Source of the DNA: Auriscalpium vulgare
Lineage: Eukaryota; Basidiomycota; Agaricomycetes; Russulales; Auriscalpiaceae
Reading direction: 5' to 3'
DNA: 64,000 nt
Assembly (NCBI GenBank): GCA_019915015.1
Contig: JAHBBC010000011.1
Span: forward strand, 806,001 to 870,000
In this document: positions 1 to 9,586 of the stretch, in pieces
Layout: the number at the start of each line of letters is the position of its first letter
How positions within the stretch are numbered: position 1 is the first letter of the stretch
Notes under the pieces: model-generated
What the model was told of the DNA's origin: nothing
Databases searched by the model: none
Seen by the model: only the letters and a program-made list of their open reading frames with translations
Translations under genes and position numbers: made by a program

Positions 1-1305
1 ACCACAATATCACCATCCACAGCTCGATTCATGTTCTCTCGGCCAACTAGGAGCACCTTCTTGGGGAAGGCAGGCACGGCAACGCTTCCCTGCGGAGAAT
101 CAGTTACGAACAGCGCGGGTTACAGCCATGGATCCCACCTCTAGGTAGTTGAAAGTGTTGGCATTGAAGTGGCCTTGATGTAGCTCTCCGGCCTTGATGC
201 CGGCCGTCAAAGTGCCACTAGATAGATACTGATCTCATGTAAGAAACCACGGTCATAGTGGAAGTTACTGGTAATTGTGACATACCTCAGGATACAGGGG
301 CCCACGACCACCGGCCGCGACTGTAGGTTCGATGGTATCAGACTCTGCAGACAGGAGATCCAACAGCTGGCTGTTATTCGGCATGCCCTCGACATATTTC
401 CGAACTGCGGTAAATCGTATTAGACAGTTTACTTCCTCGATGAAGCGTCCGACGTACCAGACAGACTAGGGATCCCTTCTTTCTCTGCCTTCTGACGATT
501 CGCAACATCATCCGTCAACAGCACGACAGTTGGCAGCGTTGGAGGAGGTTGCCCTCGTATTGTCGGCCGCGTAAGCGAGATGTGTGAGTTGTACCAAGCC
601 GTTCCTTTTCGAATGCCTGCGTGGGCAGTCAGCCAAAGGCGCATCATGTAGGCGAGAAATTTTGACCTCGATCGTTGCGGTCATTTGGCGTTTCTCCCTC
701 TTCACGTACGACCGCCGTTTCTCTGTAAGCGTCGTACGCATCTCTTACACTGACGGTCATATGTCAAACACTCACGATCGGAACTCGTTGTAGAATATCC
801 AGGTACGTTTGTCATCCATGTTCACCAATGCCTTCAGTCGATTGTAAAGAGGAAGTGACCGGTGCCTGACTTCCTCGAGCACCGTCTGTAGAAGGATAAT
901 GGGGGATGTGAACAGGCTAGATTCCATGAGATCCATCTGTTGGGCTATCAGAGTGGGCGCAAATTTCCGATGCTCGAGCAGAGCACACCTGCGCGAGGAA
1001 AACATTGGTATCTGGCAGCACATAGTGGCCGTTTGAGAAGGATTTGTGGTCCGTAGATCCGTTGCGAGGAAGGAGCGTGTCGGTGGTGTGTGAGCACTCT
1101 CTGCAACCCTCAATCCCGCAGACCACATCGTCTCTGAGGTATCTCTCACGTATGACTGTGACAGAAATTTGTGGGTTGGTTGAGACGGATTCATATTCAT
1201 GTGCGCACCTTTTATGACCTTGCCTCTCGCGGTCTTCTTGAAGAATTTGCGTTGTGTGATGACCGCATCTTCGCGCTGTCGTTTGCGGATCGTAATTTCA
1301 ACCAT
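1..1305 (-). CDS. dis3: Exosome exoribonuclease Dis3/Rrp44, N-terminal part (runs off the left edge)
   Basis: Catalytic subunit of the RNA exosome, with endonuclease (PIN) and 3'-5' exonuclease activity; only the N-terminal third lies in the window. The start at 1305 gives MVEITIRKRQREDAV, a typical Dis3 opening. After a first intron comes RERYLRDDVVCGIEGCREC, matching the conserved three-cysteine (CR3) motif. The PIN domain follows with its acidic residues in recognisable contexts: LPDTNVFL, LLQTVLEEVRHRS, NDRND and VLLTDDVANR. The last readable stretch, VGRENMNRAVDGDIVV, belongs to the first cold-shock/OB domain. The RNB exonuclease domain lies beyond base 1. Introns are short and GT-AG. 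The gene is head-to-head with the GH63 gene, with about 245 bp between the start codons, so a shared promoter region is likely. Family assignment is firm; internal exon edges are approximate. Confidence 0.9.
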
Positions 1306-1550
1306 AATGGGGAGGTGTATCGGTGAGGATGTGCCTCAGAAGACAATCCTCCTGGTGGTTGGTAAACAACTGCGAGTCGCGACTCGAGACTCGACAGACA
1401 AACGGAGCGCGCTAGGATCTAATCTAATCTCACCACTTCTGCCACGTCTTGATCGCGACCGCCGACTTATTTACTTCTCTTCACAGCGCACCGCGACGTT
1501 CCCCATATTCATCTCACGACGGCCACGCTGGTAGGTGGTCGACGACAGCC

Positions 1551-4500
1551 ATGCGTTCTCTCTGGCTGCTCCTTCCATTGGTGCCCACCGTCCTCTCCAC
1601 GTCCTCGAACACGTCCGACGCGCTCGTATGGGGCGCATACCGTCCCAACCTGTACTTCGGCCTCCGTCCACGATTCCCTCAATCCCTCATGACGGGCCTC
1701 TTATGGTTCGGGACGCAAGACTACGCGTCTTTCCCCAGTACGTTTGTTCACTACAAAGAATTATAGCATGCGCGCTGACTCTTGAACGGAGAGGCCCGCC
1801 ATGCCTGCGACCAAGGTGACAAGCTGGATGCATACACGTGGACGGTGTATGATGCACGCGAGGGTGGTGTGCAAGTGCTGAAGGACGGCTTGAATAACGT
1901 GAAAATTACCACCGAAATGTTGAAGGTGCCGGGCGGAGCGCACGGAGGAAGCTGGGCAGCACGAATCAAGGGAGAGCCGTTGAGACCGGGTGCGTGGTGC
2001 GCATCTTTTAACGTGCATGGAGACTAATGGAACACACGCGATCAGAGTACCGGTCACGCACATCATTCGTGTTCTACGCCGGCCTTGAGGGCATGGGCGG
2101 TCTGGATATGGAGACCAGCGAGGATGAAAACGTAGGTTCATATTGCGTGTATAACACGGCGTGCTGAAACGTAAACTCAGGGAATCAGCGACGACACAAT
2201 TGAATTCTCAGGCTCATCGACTGATCTTGATGATTTCACCATTCGTATCGTCGACGGTATGACCTTACGCAGACATTCCTATTCGAATATGGTCATGTTG
2301 AGCACGCGTTGTAGGTCCGAACAACGTTGCGGTTACGGAGGGACCTCATGTCGACGCATTCGCTAATCGCATCGGAAAGACGCACTTTGCTGGTCTCCGC
2401 GCGCCTGCCGGTAATGTCTGGCAGGCGAAAGGTAAGGGCTCCTCCGATGCGGATGACAATTCTGAACGCGAGATCGCAGAGCTCATCATGCAGGATATCA
2501 TCCAACATGCGCGTGAAGTGATAGCCCCGTACGAGAATACCGGTGCACCTCCAGACCCGTCGTGGACGCTACAACTCTCCGACGAGACGCTGTCGGGCAG
2601 CAACCTCTATGCTGTGCAGAAATCCTTTGACGGCGCATTCCAATTTGATATCTTCTACGAGAGTCACAGTGCCAAGCACAAGCTGAACTGTACGGATTCC
2701 ACGGATCGTGATGTGTCTCTCGCTTATCGGCACGTCATATAGCGGCTACGCTCGACAAAGGCATCCCCGCATTAACAGCCTCGTATGAGCAGCGGTTTCA
2801 ATCGGTGTTCCCGGTGCCAGAATCTCCGAAACAGAACTCTCTACAGAAGTTTTCCCAAGACATTACCTCTAACTTGATCGGCGGTATCGGCTACTTCTAC
2901 GGCACATCCATTGTTGACTCCGGATTTGCGTACGAATGGGATGAAGACGATGCACCGGCCGAGTCCGATGCCGATGGGGACGACACAAAGAAGGGCGCTC
3001 GATTGACAGAGCCGAAGGCTTTGCTGACCGCAACCCCAAGTCGTAGCTTCTTCCCCCGCGGCTTCTACTGGTAAGCCAGTGCCTGATGGAAGAGGGAAAC
3101 ATCACTTACGGCTGTTTGTAGGGATGAAGGCTTCCATCTCCTGCACATTGGCGAATGGGACAACGATCTGAGGTAACCATTACACTTCATTCACGCTTCC
3201 ATCCCACATCTCACCGTGCTCAGCTTGGAGATACTGAAGGACTGGATCGATCTCATCGACGCGGACGGCTGGGTTGCTAGGGAGCAGATCTTGGGCGAGG
3301 AAGCCCGCAGCAAGGTTTGGACTGCCCAACAGCCTGAGGCAACCGTTCTCATCTCTTTTCAGGTGCCACAGGAGTTCCAGACACAAGTTCCTAACTACGC
3401 CAACCCACCGACCCTGGCAATGGCTGTAACAGCATACATCGGGCGCCTCAAAGCCGCCTCAGCACCCAGCGACCAAGACCTTGGGCTCGACCTTGGTATT
3501 GGCGGCACGCAGAAGCCCTTTCAATCGCCCGCGTCCGGCAGCAGCCGCTATCTGGAAGACCGAGAGCTTGGCCTCGCGTTCCTGCAATCCATCTACAAGC
3601 CGCTCAAACGCCACTACGACTGGTTCCGCCGCACGCAGCGCGGGCAGCTGAGGCAGTATGCCCGCAAGGCGCGCTCGCGCACGGAGGCGTACCGCTGGCG
3701 CGGACGGTCCGAGCAGCACGTGCTGACGAGCGGCATGGACGACTACCCGCGTGGCCCCGCGCACACTGGGGAGCTGCACCTTGACCTCATCTCGTGGATG
3801 GGCTTTTTCTCAGGAACGATGCGGGAGATCGCCGAATTCATAGGAGAGGAGGACGATAAGAAGTTCTTCACTGAAGTGGAGACGGCAATTCGCGACAATA
3901 TCGAAGGTCAATCAATAGCGCCTTCATCATAGCTGTGCAACTAACCTAATCTGCATCCCTGACAGACCTGCATTGGAGTGAACAGGAGCAGCTGTACTGC
4001 GATGTTGATGTGAATGACGAAGGTCTGTGCAGTTGTTTCAGATACGACTGACCATCTGCTGAGATCCTCGTTGATGCTGCCTGATCTTGCCATTTCGCAA
4101 TTTCAGATGAGTCATATCACGTGTGTCATCGTGGGTATCTGTCTCTCTTTCCCTTCCTTTTGTCCCTGCTCCCCACGGATTCGCCCCACGTTGGAGCGAT
4201 CCTGGAGTTGCTGCGCGACCCCACTCATCTGTGGTCACCGTATGGTCTGCGGAGCCTCTCCGCCTCTCATCCTGAGTTTGGGCAAGGGGAGAACTACTGG
4301 AAAGGACCAATATGGATTCAGATGAACTACCTGGCGCTCCGTGCTCTTCACAAGGTGCGTCGGAGACCGGTTCCGAAAACACATAGAGCGCGGCTGACAC
4401 GTTGTAGACCTATGCAGCCCAAGATGGTCCCTTCCAAGCGAAGGCTCTGAAGATTTATCAAGAATTACGCGAGAACATCATCCAAAACGTGCACAAGGTG

Positions 4501-4795
4501 ATTTTCAGCTACGTTATCTATCCCCGATTTAAGCTATACTGACTCGTTGCAGGAATACGAGCGCACAGGTTACGCTTGGGAGCAGTACGACAGTCTAACA
4601 GGGGAAGGAAGGCGAAGGTATGTGGTTCCCATACCTAGTCATTCTACTATTGACAAGGCCCTCAATCTGCTTGGTTGCAACAGCCACCCATTTACGGGAT
4701 GGACGTCGCTTGTTACGCTGAGTGCGTTGCTTGGGCGATGTGCTTGTTGTACTCATGCTAACGTTTTGTGTACAGTTATTTCGGAGAAGTATTGA
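1551..4795 (+). CDS. Mannosyl-oligosaccharide glucosidase (GH63, glucosidase I)
   Basis: ER glucosidase I removes the outermost alpha-1,2-glucose from Glc3Man9GlcNAc2 N-glycans, the first trimming step in glycoprotein quality control. The start at 1551 gives a hydrophobic leader (MRSLWLLLPLVPTVLS) acting as signal or anchor, then the family motif WGAYRPNLYFGLRPR. Conserved GH63 blocks follow in order: GGIGYFYGTSIVDS, SFFPRGFYWDEGFHLL (around 3.05-3.14 kb), WVAREQILGEEARSK joined to VPQEFQ, and near the end GENYWKGPIWIQMNYL (around 4.29-4.33 kb), which holds a catalytic carboxylate region. There are roughly a dozen small introns. The one at about 3315-3362 is in frame, so its retention would add residues inside a conserved block. 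The last exon ends SLVTLIISEKY. No ER-retrieval tail is seen, consistent with membrane anchoring by the N-terminus. Length is about 800 residues, normal for the family. Confidence 0.92.
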
Positions 4796-5072
4796 TGGAG
4801 TAATTATGCTGCATGTACTTCTCCGCATCGTGTATAACGCCCACGATATAATAGTTACTTGCGTGCAAGTTGCGTGTCCTGGGAAATGAGGAAATACGCC
4901 GCCCTAGGATACCCGACGGACTGGCTGGATTGGACTCATTGCAGTGCACGTGGATGCGTGGACCAAGGCTGTGCGAGAAGCGCACCAGTTTCACTATATA
5001 GGGACAACACTGGTGCCTTCTTCTGCCTCCCAGCGTCTTTCAGCGTCTTTCCCTCTTTCCCTTTCCCCCACG

Positions 5073-5827
5073 ATGGCCAATCTTGAGGTTGCTTTCCGAA
5101 TTCTGGCATTTGTCTTCACATCGCTGGTGCGTCGCACAGACTGACATGACGAGAACTGATCCGATCCCCAGCATGTCTTCAGACCGCCGCTCTGACGGTC
5201 ATGATAGTGAAAGAGACTGTACAAACACCGAGCGCCTTCGATCCATCGCTTAGCGAGTGGTCGGTGTGCTGGCCGCTCGTTGTCTGGCGCGTCGGCTGGC
5301 ACATCTGCCTCGCAATCAATGTTTGCTCGCTGACCCTCCTCTTCCGTCGCAGGTGTGTACCTCTGGCCGACCTATCCTTGCAGTCTGCGCACCAGCTGAT
5401 ATCTCTGCGCAGTGGCAAGCCCACGCTGGTTGACCCGCGCCTTCCCGCGCTCCTCTTTCTGTGGTTCGCTGGCGGAATCGGCCTCTTGTTCTTCACAGGC
5501 TCGACCTGCAGCGTTGGTGCGCCGCATATATGGCAGCGCACCCTGGAGCTGCTGCTCGTGGCCGCCTGCGGCATCGGCAGCATGGTTCTTGTGATTGCTC
5601 TCGCGGTCTGCGTACGTGTGCTTGTCAAGGGTATGTGTCGATTGACTCACGATCCACAGGTGTATACTGGTCGCCGTCTGCGCTCTCCGGCGCTGGATGC
5701 AGAGCAGCAACAGCTCATCTCTACCGACTCGAAGACCGTACCTGCCGACCTGATGCCCTTCCCTGCCGACGTGAAGGTCTCCCCTCCCGAAGTGCAGGAT
5801 GTCTCTAGGGCAGTTGTTCAAGGATAA
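5073..5827 (+). CDS. Small multispanning membrane protein, function unknown
   Basis: Not recognised. The start MANLEVAFRILAFVF is followed by a short intron (about 5127-5182) and then one long open frame. About four hydrophobic segments are visible: around the start, near CWPLVVWRVGWHICLAIN, near LPALLFLWFAGGIGLLFF, and near LELLLVAACGIGSMVLVIA. A polar C-terminal tail of about 60 residues follows (LDAEQQQLISTDSKTVPAD). A further in-frame 60 bp intron may lie at about 5353-5412, because both flanks read AG in the same phase; removing it would join RRR to SGKPTLVDPR. Spacing to the convergent gene at 6335 is about 0.5 kb. The topology suggests an integral membrane protein of the secretory system or plasma membrane, but nothing shows a specific role. 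The short first exon is inferred from splice signals. Confidence 0.55.
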
Positions 5828-6334
5828 TATATCTATATAGAGCACTCTGTTGTGCATCCTCTTTTCATGGGCATTCTCGTTCCTGTCGCGCTTATCTTCT
5901 TACACTAGTCGCGTTTCCGTTATGCTACTGCACATATCAGTCACGAAGTGTCGCGCTATTTGGCGGCCCAGCCGCTGTTGCATTTGAACTCCGAGTAATG
6001 TACTGTAGTACTGAATCCAGGAATATAAATATATGTTGAGGGATGCGAGCACTATACGACAGCGAACGAGAGCATACACATGAAATCAAGACGAGTGAAG
6101 TGAAAAGTGATGACGGATTACCGCTGTTTCTCATGAATTGGGCAGGGGGCGATGGACAAGTGAGGGTCATATGAAGCATGCATGGGGAATATGGACAAAC
6201 GGATGGACGATCGAGGGCAGAGGGCAGGATGCCACGCTGCGCATGGTGCCATGAGGTATCGCGATGAGTATGACGACGGTCAGACAATAGAGCCCGGGGG
6301 CCTACGGGACAGATACAAGTGGCCTGCGGCCTCC
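5828..6334. other. Convergent intergenic stretch
   Basis: 3' flanks of two convergent genes. No gene or RNA seen. It contains an AT-rich patch at about 6023-6045 (TATAAATAT followed by GTTGAGGGATG) resembling the P450 core promoters; no gene starts there. Confidence 0.5.
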
Positions 6335-7846
6335 CTAGACATCTATTTCGAACCTGTCCACGTCAAAGCTTAGCGACTCGAAGTGCAGCGAGTCGAGCCG
6401 CATCTCGAAGCTGATATCCCGCTCCGGCGGCTCGTCCCGGCTTTGGCGCGCGTGCGAGTCCAGATTCGAGCTAGACGACTTGCGGCTCTCCAGATAGTGC
6501 TCCTCCATGTCGATGTCGAGGCTGCTGCTCGTCCCAGGGGTCGAGAAGCGCGAGAAGTACCGCGGCGCGTCATCATCCTCGACGGGGGTCTGCGGGCCAG
6601 CGGTGGAGGGAAGCGAGTCGTTCGTCGCGGCGGGCGAAGTGCTCGATGACGGCGCGGGGTTGGTGAAAAGACTCTGTAGGTTGACGAACGAGAAGCGGCG
6701 GCGGGAGGAGGTGGAGGGGGCGGTGGACAGGCTCGGCGAGGCTGGCCGGTCAGAGTCACCTTCGCCTGGCCGGAGGGTGTGTGATGAGCCGGCGCTGAGC
6801 GAGGAGAGCCGGCGCGCCTCCGACGTCGATGACGGAATGTATGCGGATTGAGATTGCGGCACGGCCGAGGCGTGTTCGGACTCGTCGGCCGCGCTGCTGT
6901 GCCCCCGCCCAAACATCTGTGACAGCGGCCTTGACATGCGCCGGGCGAGTTTTGGCGTCGGGGCGCGCGGCGGCGGCGGCTGCGGCTGCCCGTCCTCGGT
7001 GTCCCACACCTCCCGCCGCGCCTCCCGCATGCTCTCGGCCCGCAGCGCCCCAGCCACCGCGTTCTCCTTGGCTGGGAAAACATCCTGTGCGGGAGTCTTG
7101 CGCGTGGTCTTGCCGACGTTCTTGATAGAGCGGAACGCCTGCGAGGCACGAGCCCGGAATGTCTTGCTCTTCTTAATGCCGTGCGGGGGCGGCTGCTGCA
7201 TTGCCATCTGCTGCGCGGCGTCGCCGATGTCACGCATGCCGTGGCTGCGCGGGACCTTCACTACCTCGATGACATCCTCAGAATCGTCTTCCTTGGCCCG
7301 TTTTGAGCTGTCTCCGGCAGGGTGCTCGGGCTCCATGGGTACGGACGCCGGCCTAGGCGGGCTCGACGGACGGCTGTGGTGGAACGAGCTGCGGCGCGGC
7401 ATCACGACGTCCTCGTCGGGGCCTGAGGCGCGTTGGAAGAGGGGTGCGTAGTCGGCGGTTGGGTTCACGGGGTTCTCCCAGGCGTCGACGACCTCTTCCC
7501 AGACACCGAGCTTCGCCTCCATGTCCGCCATCTCGGGCGACGTGAATGCAGCGGGCTGCGCGGTGGCGTCAATGTCCGCGTCGAAGAAGCACCACGGGGG
7601 CGAGTCGGCCTGCTCCTCCTCTGGAGGGTGCACGAAGACGTGCGGCATCTGGAAGGTGGGTGAGATGATGGATGTCGGGGGCGGGACAAGCATGCCCGGG
7701 TCGAATGTCCTGTCGGATTGAAAAGAGCGTGCGCGAATCATGTCTGGACTGCGAAAGGAGCGTCGGGGGGCGTAAGAGCTTGTGAGAATAACCAAGAAAG
7801 CGTGGTTGACGACGAGGCTTGGACGATGCCGCCGCGCGACGTTCAA
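6335..7846 (-). CDS. Ser/Pro-rich hypothetical protein
   Basis: Not recognised. The frame is open for about 500 codons. The protein is low-complexity, rich in Ser, Pro and Arg, and probably largely disordered. Two stretches look constrained: KSKTFRARASQAFRSIKNVG in the middle (about 7.1 kb) and a hydrophobic/acidic C-terminus, ISFEMRLDSLHFESLSFDVD. An acidic/hydrophobic stretch around MEAKLGVWEEVVDAWENP lies near the N-terminus. The true start is uncertain. The open frame begins at 7846, but an ATG at 7741 (MIRARSFQSDRTF) directly follows a good acceptor (TTTCGCAG) on the coding strand, so a 5' intron and a small upstream exon reaching to about 8071 are possible. A Ty3/gypsy element is inserted at 8081, just beyond that possible first exon, so the native promoter may have been displaced by 6 kb. 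Confidence 0.6.
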   Translation of the reverse strand: MNVARRHRPSLVVNHAFLVILTSSYAPRRSFRSPDMIRARSFQSDRTFDPGMLVPPPTSIISPTFQMPHVFVHPPEEEQADSPPWCFFDADIDATAQPAAFTSPEMADMEAKLGVWEEVVDAWENPVNPTADYAPLFQRASGPDEDVVMPRRSSFHHSRPSSPPRPASVPMEPEHPAGDSSKRAKEDDSEDVIEVVKVPRSHGMRDIGDAAQQMAMQQPPPHGIKKSKTFRARASQAFRSIKNVGKTTRKTPAQDVFPAKENAVAGALRAESMREARREVWDTEDGQPQPPPPRAPTPKLARRMSRPLSQMFGRGHSSAADESEHASAVPQSQSAYIPSSTSEARRLSSLSAGSSHTLRPGEGDSDRPASPSLSTAPSTSSRRRFSFVNLQSLFTNPAPSSSTSPAATNDSLPSTAGPQTPVEDDDAPRYFSRFSTPGTSSSLDIDMEEHYLESRKSSSSNLDSHARQSRDEPPERDISFEMRLDSLHFESLSFDVDRFEIDV

Positions 7847-8081
7847 CCAGCGAAAGCGTCTTCAACCTTACGTCATGACATTCCCTCATTTGGCATACTA
7901 ACTTACCTGTCTAGCTCTGGAGCGTCGAAGCCATGCTACCCACGTCGTAAACAATACATCCTCCCTCACATCGTTCGCTCCGAATCCTGGGAAGAATCGC
8001 GCCGGTGACTTATAATGTGCTTCAAGTTGCTCCCCTTCTTCAAGTTCCACGTACGTGGTGTGATCGTTCATCGGTACCAGC

Positions 8082-8338
8082 TGTGATGGGCACGGCCATT
8101 CTAGATACAAACGGACACTCTACTTAGCTCACGGACTCTGGTTTCGTACGACAGACTCGCATCATTACGGTACACGTGCTCATCCCGACTTAGCTATGTA
8201 CATTTGCCTCCGTTGGTCCGTGCGCCCGTATTACTCCGTCGCTCGCCGCTCCTGTACCTTTCCCTCGTCGAGTCAACGCCAGTGACTTCCTCTGTTCATT
8301 CTCGCGTCCCCTTCGCTCGAAACACTCGCCCCGTTACA
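8082..8338 (+). repeat. 5' LTR
   Basis: 257 bp, TG...CA ends, identical by eye to the 3' LTR. It contains GTCGAGTCAA at 8267-8276, complementary to the sequence just inside the element (8341-8350). Confidence 0.96.
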
Positions 8339-8340
8339 GT

Positions 8341-8350
8341 TTGACTCGAC
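8341..8350 (+). other. Candidate minus-strand primer-binding site (self-priming type)
   Basis: The ten bases TTGACTCGAC, two bases inside the 5' LTR, are a perfect reverse complement of GTCGAGTCAA in the LTR (8267-8276). There is no TGG start as expected for a site matching a tRNA 3' CCA end. This is the arrangement of Tf1/sushi elements, whose own RNA 5' end folds back as primer. It requires transcription to begin near 8267, which is not shown here. Confidence 0.6.
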
Positions 8351-8482
8351 CATCAACTCGAATCCCTCCCTCTCGACCTTACTCGCTCGATAAACCCTTA
8401 TCTCTCGCTTCTCGAAGCCTCGGTAAACTCCCTCATCAACTTCTCGAACTCACCTTCTATTTCCAAGCGTCTACTTGCTAAC

Positions 8483-9586
8483 ATGTCAGGCCTCGACGAG
8501 AACCCGTGGCCCGCAGATGCTGGTAGCGTCCCGCAGGGTCAGCAACCGACTCAGGATGCTTCCCAGAACCCTGCATCTGCTCAAGACGTCAACGCACTTG
8601 CTCAGCTCCTCATAGGACTCGGCCGTCAAGTCCAGAATGCCGAAGCGAACCAGGAGCGTATGAGACAAGTCCTCGAAGCGCTCACCACTCGAATTAGCGA
8701 CCCGGCGCCCGCCAACTCCGGTCGCGACGCCCGCGACACTAGCGGCGCTCCCCACGGTGTCGCTCGTTTCAAGGAACCCCGCGTCTTTTCGGGCAAAGCC
8801 GTAGATGTCGAGCCTTTCATCAAGGAAATTGGAGCGGCCGTTCAACTCTCTCGCGCGTCGTTGCCCACTGACTTCGACAGGGCTCTGTACATGCAGACCT
8901 ACCTCGCGGACGGCTCGGCCAAGAGCTGGTACAACTCCGTCGAGGAGGTCTCGCCCGACCTTCTGCGCGATTTCGACGGCCTCATAGACAACTTCCGCAG
9001 TCACTTTGGTGACAGCGACGTCGTCGGCACGGCGCTGCGCAAGATTGAAGCGCTGCGTCAGACGGGCGCCGCTGCTGCGTATGCGTCTCGTTTCCGTGAA
9101 CTACTGATCCATCTTGACCTTTCAGAAGCTACGAAGATTCAAATGTTCTACAGAGGTCTCAAGGACGAGGTCAAGGACCTTCTCGTCGGTCTCCACGAGC
9201 CGACCGTATTCAATGAGTACGTCGCACTCTCGATCATGGCCGACAACCGCGTCCATCGCCGCGCCCTGGAGAAGAAGCAAGACTCGGGCAAAGGCAAGGG
9301 CAAGCAAACACCCATAGCAACCGCACGCCCGTCGCAGTCTGCCTCGTCTTCGAACGCTTCACCCGCGTCTTCGTCGAACGCTCCGGTCCCCATGGAGATT
9401 GACGCTACCAAGACGCCTCGTGCGCCTCTCACTCAAGAAGAGAAGGACCGCCGCCGCCGCGAAGGCCTCTGTCTTTACTGCGGCCTGGGTAAGCACCTCA
9501 TTTCCAATTGTCCTAACATGTCCGAGCGCGCGAAGAAGAATTACGCAGCGCGCGCTCCTGCATCCTCGTCGTCGGGAAAAGCCTAG
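8483..9586 (+). CDS. gag: Retrotransposon Gag
   Basis: Structural protein forming the particle that packages element RNA. The frame is 367 codons and intact. The core (about residues 90-260) holds a retrotransposon Gag domain (VARFKEPRVFSGKAVDVEPF, ALYMQTYLADGSAKSWY, NFRSHFGDSD). A basic, Ser/Ala-rich linker follows, then one CCHC zinc knuckle near the C-terminus, CLYCGLGKHLISNC (C-x2-C-x4-H-x4-C), for RNA binding. The start at 8483 is the first ATG after the leader and gives MSGLDENPWPADAG. The last codons are TCG GGA AAA GCC TAG, which place a -1 slippery heptamer just before the stop and lead into pol. Confidence 0.93.
   Translation: MSGLDENPWPADAGSVPQGQQPTQDASQNPASAQDVNALAQLLIGLGRQVQNAEANQERMRQVLEALTTRISDPAPANSGRDARDTSGAPHGVARFKEPRVFSGKAVDVEPFIKEIGAAVQLSRASLPTDFDRALYMQTYLADGSAKSWYNSVEEVSPDLLRDFDGLIDNFRSHFGDSDVVGTALRKIEALRQTGAAAAYASRFRELLIHLDLSEATKIQMFYRGLKDEVKDLLVGLHEPTVFNEYVALSIMADNRVHRRALEKKQDSGKGKGKQTPIATARPSQSASSSNASPASSSNAPVPMEIDATKTPRAPLTQEEKDRRRREGLCLYCGLGKHLISNCPNMSERAKKNYAARAPASSSSGKA
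9574..9580 (+). promoter_or_regulatory. -1 programmed ribosomal frameshift site (gag to pol)
   Basis: G GGA AAA in the gag frame is a classic X XXY YYZ heptamer. It sits one sense codon (GCC) before the gag stop. A -1 slip moves ribosomes into exactly the frame that stays open through protease and reverse transcriptase. Five bases downstream, GCCGG (9586-9590) can pair with CCGGC (9613-9617), a plausible stimulatory stem. The pol frame has no ATG near its beginning, which fits production only as a Gag-Pol fusion. Confidence 0.8.
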
